Origin: Chitinophaga sp. Ak27
GTDB taxonomy: Bacteria; Bacteroidota; Bacteroidia; Chitinophagales; Chitinophagaceae
Direction: 5' to 3'
Assembly (NCBI RefSeq): GCF_012726295.1
Contig: NZ_JABAOB010000001.1
Span: 434,001-498,000, forward strand
DNA length: 64,000 nt
The notes under the pieces are model-generated. The model ran no database searches. It was given only the letters and a program-made list of their open reading frames with translations, and was not told where the DNA came from. Both the position numbers and the translations under genes were made by a program. Positions 18,729 to 26,620 of this stretch are shown one piece after another. The number at the start of each line of letters is the position of its first letter. The stretch's first letter is position 1.

Positions 18729-19157
18729 CTAACCCTTAACTAATTTTCCGGAGACCTTTTTGAAAGTGCGGTCCAACCTAATGGCTTCTTTTAATAGTTT
18801 CTCTATAGGCTTTTCATCAATCTCCTCCGGAGTTTGGTAAATTTTATAGAAAATTTGCTTGTTAGTTCCATGCGACAGAAAGCCATCAGGGTCATTTAAT
18901 TTGTTGCCATACCAGAAACCTAAAAGGACTCCTTTTTTGATACCTCCCCGTGGAATAGCGGAAGGCCAGATAATACATATACCCTTGTTACCAAAAAAAA
19001 ATGGAACATTGTATGATATTTTTTCTTTGCAATATTCTGGAAGCGCAGCCACAATTATCTGCCGTAGCACATCTACAATTATTCTTTCATCTTCGGGCAG
19101 AATAGAAAACAATTCAACCAAATTCCTAATTTTCATCATTTCTCTTGTTGAGCTCAT
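18729..19157 (-). CDS. DUF1801 (YdhG-like) protein
   Basis: This 142-residue protein (or 136 from the inner ATG at 19139) resembles DUF1801 proteins: a helical start (ILPEDERIIVDVLRQII), then KISYNVPFFFGNKGICIIWP and KGVLLGFWYGNKLND, and a helical end. The family is small, cytoplasmic and of unknown biochemical role. Its start overlaps the end of the reductase gene by up to 32 nt, so the two are probably translated together. Confidence 0.8.
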   Translation of the reverse strand: MSSTREMMKIRNLVELFSILPEDERIIVDVLRQIIVAALPEYCKEKISYNVPFFFGNKGICIIWPSAIPRGGIKKGVLLGFWYGNKLNDPDGFLSHGTNKQIFYKIYQTPEEIDEKPIEKLLKEAIRLDRTFKKVSGKLVKG

Positions 19158-19692
19158 AATAAAACGCTACTACACCAGAACCAAAGGTTTTTGTTTTTGC
19201 AAGATGAAGCCTGATGCTATCATTTATGTTTGCAAACAAGGACAAACCTTTACCTGCTATAATGGGATGCACACAGAGCTGGAATTCATCAATTAGCTGC
19301 ATGTTCATCAGGGTGATGATTAAGCTCCGGCTGCCTACTAAAATGTCTTCCCCTGGCTGTTGCTTCAGCGCTATTACCTCTTCTCCAATACTTCTCTTTG
19401 CAAGAGTGGCACTTGCCCATTCCACATTTTCCAGTGTATGGGAAAATGTAATTTTGGGAATATTTTCCATTGCTACCGCAAATTCATCTATTGTTTTGTT
19501 GCCAGTAGGGTTTTTCACCACATTAGGCCAAAAGCTTTCCATTAGCTGGTAGGTGATCCTTCCGTACAGGACGGCGCCTGAGTGGCGCAACAGTTCCGTA
19601 TAATGTTGGTGTATTTCATCATCCACTATTCCTTTAGTGTGGTCGCAATACCCATCCAGCGTCATATTGATGGCAGCAATTACTTTCCTCAT
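19126..19692 (-). CDS. Dihydrofolate reductase-like (RibD C-terminal fold) protein
   Basis: The 188-residue protein starts MRKVIAAINMTLDGYCDH, the usual opening of the RibD_C/DHFR-like family, with AVLYGRITYQLMESFWP near residue 45 and DILVGSRSLIITLMNMQLIDEF plus HPIIAGKGLSLF later. These segments build the nucleotide-binding site. Bacteroidota carry many such stand-alone copies, usually annotated as dihydrofolate reductase family proteins; the natural substrate is not known. It is transcribed with the overlapping DUF1801 gene. Confidence 0.9.
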   Translation of the reverse strand: MRKVIAAINMTLDGYCDHTKGIVDDEIHQHYTELLRHSGAVLYGRITYQLMESFWPNVVKNPTGNKTIDEFAVAMENIPKITFSHTLENVEWASATLAKRSIGEEVIALKQQPGEDILVGSRSLIITLMNMQLIDEFQLCVHPIIAGKGLSLFANINDSIRLHLAKTKTFGSGVVAFYYELNKRNDEN

Positions 19693-19795
19693 TTTTATGA
19701 TGTTATTCCATAAAGATAGCGCTCAATTTTTGCAACCATAGGGGGTAAATCAGACATTATACGGGTATATTATGACAAGGTCGCCTAAAATCTTA

Positions 19796-19837
19796 AAAGG
19801 TGCTGAAGCCTTTATTATTAAAGACCTTAGCACCTTT
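19796..19837. terminator. Rho-independent terminator
   Basis: AAAGGTGCTgAAG pairs with CTTAGCACCTTT around an AT-rich loop. The position fits termination of the acyl carrier protein gene, which is read leftward into it; on that strand the stem is again followed by T-rich sequence. Confidence 0.7.
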
Positions 19838-19857
19838 CCCACGACGCCAGGCAGGGC

Positions 19858-20094
19858 TTATTTAGCTTTATTTTCAAAATAATCGACGATTTCGCCCACG
19901 GTACTCATTTGAAATAGTTCTTCAGGCGCGGTTTCTACCCCTAGCTGCGTTTGCAGCTTAGAAAAAAGCTGCACGGCCAGGATGGAATTAAATCCCAGAT
20001 CATTGAGGGTCCGTTCAGCTGTGATAGAGCTTTCAGGAACATCGATGGAATTACTGATAGCATTGATAACGGTGGATTCAATAGGGTTTTTCAT
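19858..20094 (-). CDS. Acyl/peptidyl carrier protein, stand-alone
   Basis: This 78-residue protein is a complete four-helix carrier domain. The attachment Ser for 4'-phosphopantetheine is S37 in DLGFNSILAVQL; the motif is GFNS rather than the GxDS of the fatty-acid ACP, which points to a specialised acyl or aminoacyl carrier. No ketosynthase, adenylation enzyme or acyltransferase gene lies next to it, so its partner enzymes are elsewhere. It is monocistronic, with a terminator at 19796-19837. Confidence 0.9.
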   Translation of the reverse strand: MKNPIESTVINAISNSIDVPESSITAERTLNDLGFNSILAVQLFSKLQTQLGVETAPEELFQMSTVGEIVDYFENKAK

Positions 20095-20204
20095 ATGTTA
20101 TTATTTTTGAGGGTAAAAATTCAGGTCTGGGTTAATTCTTACAGCACGACCCATAAACAACCATTTTTATTACAAATGGTTCAGATACCTTAAACATTTA
20201 TTAT

Positions 20205-20250
20205 CCCTCGTGCAAGAGGCCGCCAGTTCGAACCCCGAGGGGCCGGCAAC
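20205..20250 (+). pseudogene. Possible 3' fragment of a tRNA gene
   Basis: The words AGAGGCCGC and TTCGAACC match the variable region and T-loop of the intact tRNA-Pro at 59130-59203, in the same order and spacing. The T-stem pairs poorly and no 5' half is present. A strong hairpin (20264-20293) follows at the distance expected for a tRNA terminator. It may be a decayed tRNA or a chance likeness. Confidence 0.35.
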
Positions 20251-20263
20251 ACACAAAAGTACT

Positions 20264-20293
20264 CAACGCCTGTAAATACACTTACGGGCGTTG
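20264..20293. terminator. 12-bp hairpin, terminator-like
   Basis: CAACGCCTGTAA pairs with TTACGGGCGTTG over a 6-nt loop (one G-T pair). It lies just past the DUF4242 gene end and just past the tRNA-like scrap. The following sequence is only weakly T-rich on either strand. Confidence 0.55.
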
Positions 20294-20325
20294 TTCATCT
20301 GAGATGTGGTGGCATCATCGCTATA

Positions 20326-20598
20326 TTACTCCGCAGTAGTGGGGTCAATTACATTAGCCACTTCATTGACAGCGTTGGCCGGGAATCCGCCCTGCCTGGC
20401 GTGCTCCCGGACCATCTCTTCATTGGGCGCGATATACACACAATAAATCTTATTCCCTGTTACATAACTATGTACCCATTGAATTTGCGGGCCCATATTA
20501 CTCAGCACACCACAGGAAGCCTGTGAAATGGCTTTCAACTGTTCTTGTGACAATTGGCCTGCGCCAGGAATTTCGCGTTCAATCACATACTTAGGCAT
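20326..20598 (-). CDS. DUF4242 protein (SCO4226 nickel-binding family-like)
   Basis: This 90-residue ferredoxin-like-fold protein matches the DUF4242 pattern from end to end: MPKYVIEREIPGAGQLS, SCGVLSNMGPQIQWVHSYV, KIYCVYIAPNEEMVREHARQGGFPAN. The Streptomyces homologue SCO4226 binds nickel; whether this one does is not known. It is monocistronic and probably cytoplasmic. Confidence 0.88.
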   Translation of the reverse strand: MPKYVIEREIPGAGQLSQEQLKAISQASCGVLSNMGPQIQWVHSYVTGNKIYCVYIAPNEEMVREHARQGGFPANAVNEVANVIDPTTAE

Positions 20599-20808
20599 AA
20601 TGGTAGATTTAAACAGTTAGATGTTATTTTTTGCCGGGGTTCTAATAGGTATTTGTGCTAGCAGGAAGACAAAGGAGAGTAGAAAATATATACATCGAAT
20701 ATAAGCAATTATTTTAAGCAAACTGTCGAATACACAAAAAACGGATGACCTTGGCATAGACTAAAATGTTCGTTAATTTTGACCTACAGATCAGAAGCGA
20801 GGATATTT

Positions 20809-21549
20809 ATGACGCAGCGCGTGAAAGTGATTCTTTTTGTTGTTTTAATGCTCAGTAGCTTCCCGGGGTATTCCATTACCCGGGAGGATTCGGCTAGAAA
20901 TGAACGGAAGACGATATATTTTTTTAGTGGCCTGGGCGCCGACTCCACTTTATTCAAGAACCTGAAATTACCAGGGTATCATAAAGTTTACATTACATGG
21001 ATTCCTGCCTTTCCAAAAGAATCCATCACGGAATATGCCGGCAGGATAAAGAGCCAGATCACGGCGAAAAACCCTTATATCATCGGGGTTTCCTTTGGAG
21101 GTATTGTAGCAGTAGAGGTTTCCAAGCAGATAAGGGTAGAAAAAATGGTATTGATCTCTTCGGTGAGAACGAAGAAAGAATTGAACAAAAGGCAATTCTT
21201 TTTCATGAAATTGGGCTTGTACCGAATCATTCCCAGGGGACTGATAAAGCGCACCAATTTCCTTACCTATCGGTATTTTGGCGCCCATTCAAAAAGTGAC
21301 AAGAAAGCCTTGACCAGATTATTAGAGGATACTGATGTTACCTTCTTTCGCTGGGCGCTGAAAAGCATTGCTTATTGGGATAATAAAGAGGCTCCTGAGC
21401 GTACCATTCAAATACATGGCACAGCCGACAGGGTCATCGCCAGCAGGCTGGTACATCCTGATTATCGCATTAAAGGAGGAGGACATCTCATGGTGTATAA
21501 CCGGGCCAATGCGATTAGTAAGATCATTATGAATTATTTTGGCAAGTAA
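20809..21549 (+). CDS. Alpha/beta hydrolase, exported
   Basis: From the ATG at 20809 the product has 246 residues and opens with a hydrophobic signal (VKVILFVVLMLSSFPGYS), so it should act in the periplasm. A TTG 30 nt upstream is less likely as start. The catalytic triad can be placed: Ser in GVSFGG, Asp in GTADRV and His in GGGHLMV. The lid region is short. The nearest relatives are uncharacterised Bacteroidota hydrolases; esterase or thioesterase activity is possible. It lies about 160 nt upstream of the RiPP precursor and on the same strand, but I see no direct sign that it belongs to that locus. Confidence 0.82.
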   Translation: MTQRVKVILFVVLMLSSFPGYSITREDSARNERKTIYFFSGLGADSTLFKNLKLPGYHKVYITWIPAFPKESITEYAGRIKSQITAKNPYIIGVSFGGIVAVEVSKQIRVEKMVLISSVRTKKELNKRQFFFMKLGLYRIIPRGLIKRTNFLTYRYFGAHSKSDKKALTRLLEDTDVTFFRWALKSIAYWDNKEAPERTIQIHGTADRVIASRLVHPDYRIKGGGHLMVYNRANAISKIIMNYFGK

Positions 21550-21707
21550 GCTAAAAGCCCTCTAACCGCCAGGTGCCGCTCCTTTTCAGCTTACTCTACC
21601 ATCAGCTTATCTAGTAATAAATCTATGTAACTTTTCGACAGCTACCCCGTTTCATAGATAAACCAAGTTACTGCAAGCATTATTTAACAGCACGTAAACC
21701 TTTATTT

Positions 21708-21869
21708 ATGAAACTGCCAAAATCATTACTGGGAGCTATCCTTGTGGGTATCACCATGCAAACAGCCACGTCCTGCAAAAAAGACAAAGCTCCGACTGTA
21801 AAAAAAGAGGAGAAAAAAGAAGAAAAGAAAGTGGTACCGGATCCCTGCCCAGGATGCGGTATGGGTTGA
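21708..21869 (+). CDS. MNIO-class RiPP precursor peptide (chryseobasin-related type)
   Basis: This 53-residue gene starts with ATG at 21708. Residues 1-23 look like a lipoprotein signal (SLLGAILVGITMQ then TATSC, Cys23). A Lys/Glu-rich linker follows (KKEEKKEEKK), and the C terminus is VVPDPCPGCGMG, with Cys47 and Cys50. Short Sec- or lipoprotein-led peptides ending in a CxxC-glycine motif next to a DUF692 enzyme are the hallmark of MNIO-modified RiPPs such as chryseobasins and bufferins. In that class the enzyme oxidises Cys residues of the core. The MNIO gene begins 16 nt downstream. The exact modification here is not known. Confidence 0.85.
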   Translation: MKLPKSLLGAILVGITMQTATSCKKDKAPTVKKEEKKEEKKVVPDPCPGCGMG

Positions 21870-21885
21870 TATAATACCCTGAATC

Positions 21886-23007
21886 GTGTCGCAAATATTT
21901 TCAACTGTCGCCTGTAATCTGGACAACAACATCCTGGCCGCTTGCGTTCCCTTAATGGAAGCCGCCAGGGTGGAAGCTATCGAGTGGGCTTTCGATACAT
22001 TATATACAGCAGAGCAGGTACCTTCCTGGTTCGAGGAGCTGTTGACCGCATACAGCCGGGAAAACCGGCTTATTGGCCATGGCATTTTTTTCTCACTATT
22101 CTCCGGCAAATGGCTGCCGGAGCAACAACAATGGCTAAATCATCTCCGTAAGACCAGCCGATATTATCACTTCGATCATGTGACCGAGCATTTCGGGTTC
22201 ATGACGGGTAAGGATTTTCACCATGGCGCTCCGTTAAATATTCCCTATACACCGGTTACACTCAATATTGGACGCGACCGGCTGAGGCGCATGCAGGATG
22301 CCTGTGAATGCCCTATAGGATTGGAAAACCTGGCATTTTCCTATTCACTGGAAGAGGTAAAAAGACATGGTGACTTTCTCGAAAAGCTGCTGGAACCTGT
22401 CAACGGTTTTATTATTCTCGACCTGCATAATCTCTATTGCCAGGCATATAACTTCGGTTTGTCTTTTGAAGCACTAAAAGGACTGTATCCGATGCACCTT
22501 GTCCGCGAGATACATATCTCTGGTGGCAGCTGGGAAGATTCCGAGACAATGCCGGGTAGAATAGTTCGCCGCGACACCCACGATGATGCCGTACCTGAAG
22601 CAGTATTTATCTACCTGGAAAAAGCAATTGACTTTTGCCCTTCCCTGAAATATGTGGTGATGGAACAATTAGGAACCGGATTGACTACCGCTGGCAGGCA
22701 GGCAGCATTCCGCAACGATTTCCATCGAATGGACCAACTCATCAGGAACAAAAACAGGACGGCTGCTCCTGTCAACACGTTTATACCGGCCCCTTTGTCC
22801 CTCCCGACACTAGCCATTGAAGATAACTTTCTGTACCAGCAGCAGCTGGAACTGTCGGCTATCCTGGAAACAGCAGGTTCCTTTGATACGCTCATGGAAG
22901 CGTTGCAGGGGTCCTCATTGGCACATTCCGACTGGCAGATTGAAAGCTGGGACCCGGCAATGATCGAAACAGCAGCAAGGATTGCACAGAAGTGGAAAAA
23001 GAAATAG
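21886..23007 (+). CDS. DUF692/MNIO multinuclear non-heme iron oxidative enzyme
   Basis: The 373-residue protein starts with GTG at 21886; an in-frame stop at 21880 rules out an earlier start. It is a TIM-barrel enzyme with the DUF692 motifs in order: FDHVTEHFGF (H98, E101), NIGRDRLRRM, IGLENLAF (E147, N148), LDLHNLYCQAYN (D179, H181), REIHISGGSW (H210), DTHDDAV (H232) and VVMEQLG (E260), which together form the multi-iron site. The C-terminal 80 residues may bind the leader or replace a partner protein. Known relatives modify Cys in RiPP precursors using oxygen. With the 53-residue peptide upstream it forms a two-gene biosynthetic locus; no separate DUF2063 partner is visible. Confidence 0.92.
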   Translation: MSQIFSTVACNLDNNILAACVPLMEAARVEAIEWAFDTLYTAEQVPSWFEELLTAYSRENRLIGHGIFFSLFSGKWLPEQQQWLNHLRKTSRYYHFDHVTEHFGFMTGKDFHHGAPLNIPYTPVTLNIGRDRLRRMQDACECPIGLENLAFSYSLEEVKRHGDFLEKLLEPVNGFIILDLHNLYCQAYNFGLSFEALKGLYPMHLVREIHISGGSWEDSETMPGRIVRRDTHDDAVPEAVFIYLEKAIDFCPSLKYVVMEQLGTGLTTAGRQAAFRNDFHRMDQLIRNKNRTAAPVNTFIPAPLSLPTLAIEDNFLYQQQLELSAILETAGSFDTLMEALQGSSLAHSDWQIESWDPAMIETAARIAQKWKKK

Positions 23008-23010
23008 TAA

Positions 23011-25779
23011 CTATTGCACAAAACTACCATCTCCTCTACGCGCGTTCTTAGCTGATTTACTCCGTGTAAACTGTTGTGGATACCAGGCCAGCTGCAACAG
23101 AAAGTACCGGCTCTTTGTACTTGATACCGCATTGGAATAGCCAGTAACTGTTTGTGCAATCATGTTATTGTTATTCTGTTGTAAAGCATCCATTACCACA
23201 AAACTGATGATGGCATCTTTTTTCTTGAGGAACCGCTTTTCAATATTGGCATTGATCACCAGCGGATGTTGATTAACCAGGTAGCTGCTGGCCCTGAGTA
23301 TATTTTGCCTGGCGCTCACATTAAATTTAATATCTGCCGGGAAGAAGACAGCTCCTTTTACAACTGCGTTAAATTCATTGTTATACAAGGGACGGCCCGG
23401 CTGCAATGAATTTTCGTTATTATCGGAACGGTACGCCAGGGCAGTGGCGATGTCCAGCCATTTCCAGGGAGAGAACGAAGCTATAATGGACTGGTTCCAA
23501 TTCCGCTGTAGGGTTGTTTCCAGGCTGCCGTCAGCAAAATACAACTGTTTTCCCCAGGACCAGTAACCATCAAGTTTAAGTGTGGTATTCATCGCCGGTA
23601 AATTTTTAGACAAAGAATAACCCAAGTTCTTATTATTACCACCTTTCATATTCAGGTAATAAGTTTCCGTACGTATCGTTTTGGTCACCGTATCTATCCG
23701 TACCATTCTATTGGCGCCTACGCTATTATAGCTCTGGCTATAGGCTACTTCACCCGTGGCAAATATTCCTGTCCCGGCAAACATATAAGTTCCCCGCAAA
23801 CGCCAATTATCTATAAGCCCATTGGCCAGGTTTTTATTACCAATTACCACATCAAATGGCGTAACATAGTAGGGCTTTGTATTAAGCTGCAACAGCGTTG
23901 GCAAATTGACGTCCCGGTTATAACTGGCTAATAAATTCCCGGCAGTAGAAGGCATATATTTAACCGTGATAGCAGGTAAGAATGTACCTGTGCGGGTGGA
24001 AAGATCCAATTCCTTTAATGGCAAACGCATATGCTGCCAGTTAATCTCATATCTCCCCCCTACTTCCACTGAAATTTTTTGATGATAATCATACGTGACC
24101 GTAAAACTGGCAGGTAGCCGGTAACCAGTCAGCATATTATCATTACTGAGATCATTCAAACGTTTTACTTCCTGTCCGGGTATCACCTGGTCGCGATAGT
24201 TGATATCTGTGCTCTTCCTGATGGAGGGTGTTACTTTCAACAGGAAGGTTAATTTATTCCGCCAGGAATGCGTCAAAGCTATATCTACGGCGTTGAATAG
24301 CGTATTATTATTCTGCTGCTGTAACAGGTAGAGGGAACTATCAGGCTTTGTAATATCGGCGCCGTACGTATCCGTGTTATCATTACCCGAGCCCTTCGTT
24401 GTGCTGCTACTGCTACTGACGGTTATATTCAGGTGCACTTTACGACTGGTAAAAAATGCCAGCAGCGTATACAGGTTATAAGAAGGCATATCGGTAGCGG
24501 TGCCTAACGACATGCGCTGTAAGTTTTCGAGTATTCCAGACTGACGTGTCTCACTATTATTTTTATTCTCGTTATGAGACATACTGGCGGTAGCAGTCAC
24601 CATCATGCTAAAATCGCCCTTATTGGCACTAGCACTCAATGTCACTATATGAGACGTAATCTTATTATCAGTGGTTCTTTTAGTATTTCGCCTCAGGCTA
24701 CCCTCTTTATAAAATTCCTCTGAAAATTCTTCCGCCTCGCTCACGCTATGTACACGATGAATGTTGTAATCCACGCCAAAATTCAATTTACCAAACGTAT
24801 TACCGTAGTGAACCTGCGCGGATGCGTCCTTCCTCATTCCACCCGAACCTCCGTTGCCCAGGGGAGAAAACGAAATAGTCATCCCGCTAATAGTTCCAAT
24901 GGGCTCCGTGCTCATTATCCCCAGAGGGGCCTGGTTAGCGGATGCTGACAGGCTCCACTGTTTCCAGCCGTCGATAGACCTCGCCGATGCTCCGCTCCTG
25001 TAACGATCCTGTGTACCTCCCTCTGCATTCACCTGGTACATCCGGCCGGCAGATTTATCTGCTTTGGTGACAACATTCAATGTTTGTGAAGACGCTTCTG
25101 ATGCTGATAACCTGCGCCCGGTACCGCTTTCATTATCCTGGATTACCTGGATGCGTTCTACAATATCTGCCGGTAATTCCTTAATGGCGGCTGCTATATC
25201 GCCATCGAAGTACTTCGCGCCGTTGAAGAGCGCCCTGCTGATGGGTTTTCCCCGGTAAGTCAGTTGACCGTTGGCGTCGGCATTAAATCCCTCCATTCTC
25301 TTCAGCATGTCTTCCAGCCGGGCATAGTCGCGAACAATATAGTCCTTTGCCCAGAACTCAGTTGTATCACCTCTTTCCTGTGGTCCTTTCGCTGTAGTTA
25401 CCGATACCTCCTTCAACTGTACCAGGCTGGATCCCATCACTACCGGTGGCAATACCAGGATTGGCCTGGTATCGTTCAGGAAATATTTTCTACGATAAGA
25501 ACGATAACTCATTACCTGTACCTCGATCGTAAAGCTTTCACTCCGTACTGCCGGAAAATTGAATACCCCGTATTCAGACGTAACAACATGCAGGGTATCT
25601 TTCGATGAAGTTAGCCGTACCGCAGCCGCAGGAATACTTCTACCCAGGCTATCCCTTACAACGCCATTGACCCGTCTGACCGACAACTGCCTTGCAACCA
25701 GCTTTTGTGGAATTTGCGCCAAAAGTATAGCTCCCGGTATCAACAATAAAAATATAATGAGTGATAAAATCTTATGCAA
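23011..25779 (-). CDS. TonB-dependent receptor-like outer-membrane beta-barrel protein
   Basis: The protein has 922 residues. After a signal peptide (LSLIIFLLLIPGAILLAQ) comes a CarboxypepD_reg-like domain (about residues 36-120, NGVVRDSLGRSIPAAAVRL) and a plug-like region (VSVTTAKGPQERGDTTEF onward, with FNADANGQLTYRGKPISRALFNG). The rest is a long outer-membrane barrel. This is the divergent type without a partner SusD. It is the last gene of an operon with a CBM9-like protein and a TlpA-like thioredoxin, and it ends 3 nt from the MNIO gene on the opposite strand. The transported ligand is unknown. Confidence 0.85.
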   Translation of the reverse strand: MHKILSLIIFLLLIPGAILLAQIPQKLVARQLSVRRVNGVVRDSLGRSIPAAAVRLTSSKDTLHVVTSEYGVFNFPAVRSESFTIEVQVMSYRSYRRKYFLNDTRPILVLPPVVMGSSLVQLKEVSVTTAKGPQERGDTTEFWAKDYIVRDYARLEDMLKRMEGFNADANGQLTYRGKPISRALFNGAKYFDGDIAAAIKELPADIVERIQVIQDNESGTGRRLSASEASSQTLNVVTKADKSAGRMYQVNAEGGTQDRYRSGASARSIDGWKQWSLSASANQAPLGIMSTEPIGTISGMTISFSPLGNGGSGGMRKDASAQVHYGNTFGKLNFGVDYNIHRVHSVSEAEEFSEEFYKEGSLRRNTKRTTDNKITSHIVTLSASANKGDFSMMVTATASMSHNENKNNSETRQSGILENLQRMSLGTATDMPSYNLYTLLAFFTSRKVHLNITVSSSSSTTKGSGNDNTDTYGADITKPDSSLYLLQQQNNNTLFNAVDIALTHSWRNKLTFLLKVTPSIRKSTDINYRDQVIPGQEVKRLNDLSNDNMLTGYRLPASFTVTYDYHQKISVEVGGRYEINWQHMRLPLKELDLSTRTGTFLPAITVKYMPSTAGNLLASYNRDVNLPTLLQLNTKPYYVTPFDVVIGNKNLANGLIDNWRLRGTYMFAGTGIFATGEVAYSQSYNSVGANRMVRIDTVTKTIRTETYYLNMKGGNNKNLGYSLSKNLPAMNTTLKLDGYWSWGKQLYFADGSLETTLQRNWNQSIIASFSPWKWLDIATALAYRSDNNENSLQPGRPLYNNEFNAVVKGAVFFPADIKFNVSARQNILRASSYLVNQHPLVINANIEKRFLKKKDAIISFVVMDALQQNNNNMIAQTVTGYSNAVSSTKSRYFLLQLAWYPQQFTRSKSAKNARRGDGSFVQ

Positions 25780-25784
25780 ACGAT

Positions 25785-26591
25785 TTATTTTAGACGATAG
25801 GTGATGGATAACTTTGATGCTACTAGGAGATCTTCTACTGCGTCGGCGGATCCTTTGTCCATATTAAAGCCGGCGTAGTATCCTACTCCGTTCAAAGCAT
25901 CTACAATGTTCTTTTCCCCGGGAATAACGATCCGTATATAAACAGTTCCACTTGTCACCGGCAATAATTTCATGGGAATGGCCAGCTCACAATCGGCGCC
26001 CACTATAGTATTAATAGCCACGCCGGACCTGTCTTTATCCGACTTGTTCATCACTGCCTGCATATCATTGAAGTTAGTTGGCGCCATGGAAAGCAACATA
26101 TCACTTGCCGACGACTTCCGGTCTCCCTGTTCCTGCTTCTCCCAAAATCCGCCTGATGCCTGGATACCGTAGTCATTATAGATCGTCAACGTATCAAAAG
26201 AAGTTTCCCCTGCTTTCTTTATCTCCAGGAAATTCCACATGTCGTCTTTATTGAAGCTGTAATGCCCGGGGTAAAAAATTTTAATGCCGTCCTTATCCTC
26301 TTTGTCTTTGCTGATCTCAAATGACATGCGTCCTGCCAGCACCATCTTCCAGGCAAACTTAGGGCGCCGTAGCGCGATATAAAGGAAATCATGATCGTTG
26401 TACACATCGTAATAGAGCTGGGCAGCCTTGTCGTAGTGGCGCAATGTATCTCCCCACTCCTTCAACTGGCCATCAACAACCACATTGCCGGGCCCGGAAG
26501 ATTGCGCCCGGACAATACCAGGAAGACTGCTAAAGAAAAGTATCAAGGCATAGACGCACGGATATTGTAAAGTAACTGATACTTTTTTCAT
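25785..26591 (-). CDS. Secreted protein with a CBM9/DOMON-like domain
   Basis: The 268-residue protein carries a signal peptide ending at VRAQ. Residues about 33-75 (VVDGQLKEWGDTLRHYD, then YNDHDFLYIALRRP) match the start of CBM9-like beta-sandwich domains, which read as 'DG-x-x-x-EW ... D-x-x-LYIA'. The family binds sugars or haem-like ligands, and in Bacteroidota it is often fused or linked to outer-membrane barrels. It is 5 nt upstream of the receptor gene, so a role in ligand capture for that receptor is plausible. I cannot identify the ligand. Confidence 0.6.
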   Translation of the reverse strand: MKKVSVTLQYPCVYALILFFSSLPGIVRAQSSGPGNVVVDGQLKEWGDTLRHYDKAAQLYYDVYNDHDFLYIALRRPKFAWKMVLAGRMSFEISKDKEDKDGIKIFYPGHYSFNKDDMWNFLEIKKAGETSFDTLTIYNDYGIQASGGFWEKQEQGDRKSSASDMLLSMAPTNFNDMQAVMNKSDKDRSGVAINTIVGADCELAIPMKLLPVTSGTVYIRIVIPGEKNIVDALNGVGYYAGFNMDKGSADAVEDLLVASKLSITYRLK

Positions 26592-26620
26592 TGTACGGAA
26601 TCAGGTTAGTAATACGATGC

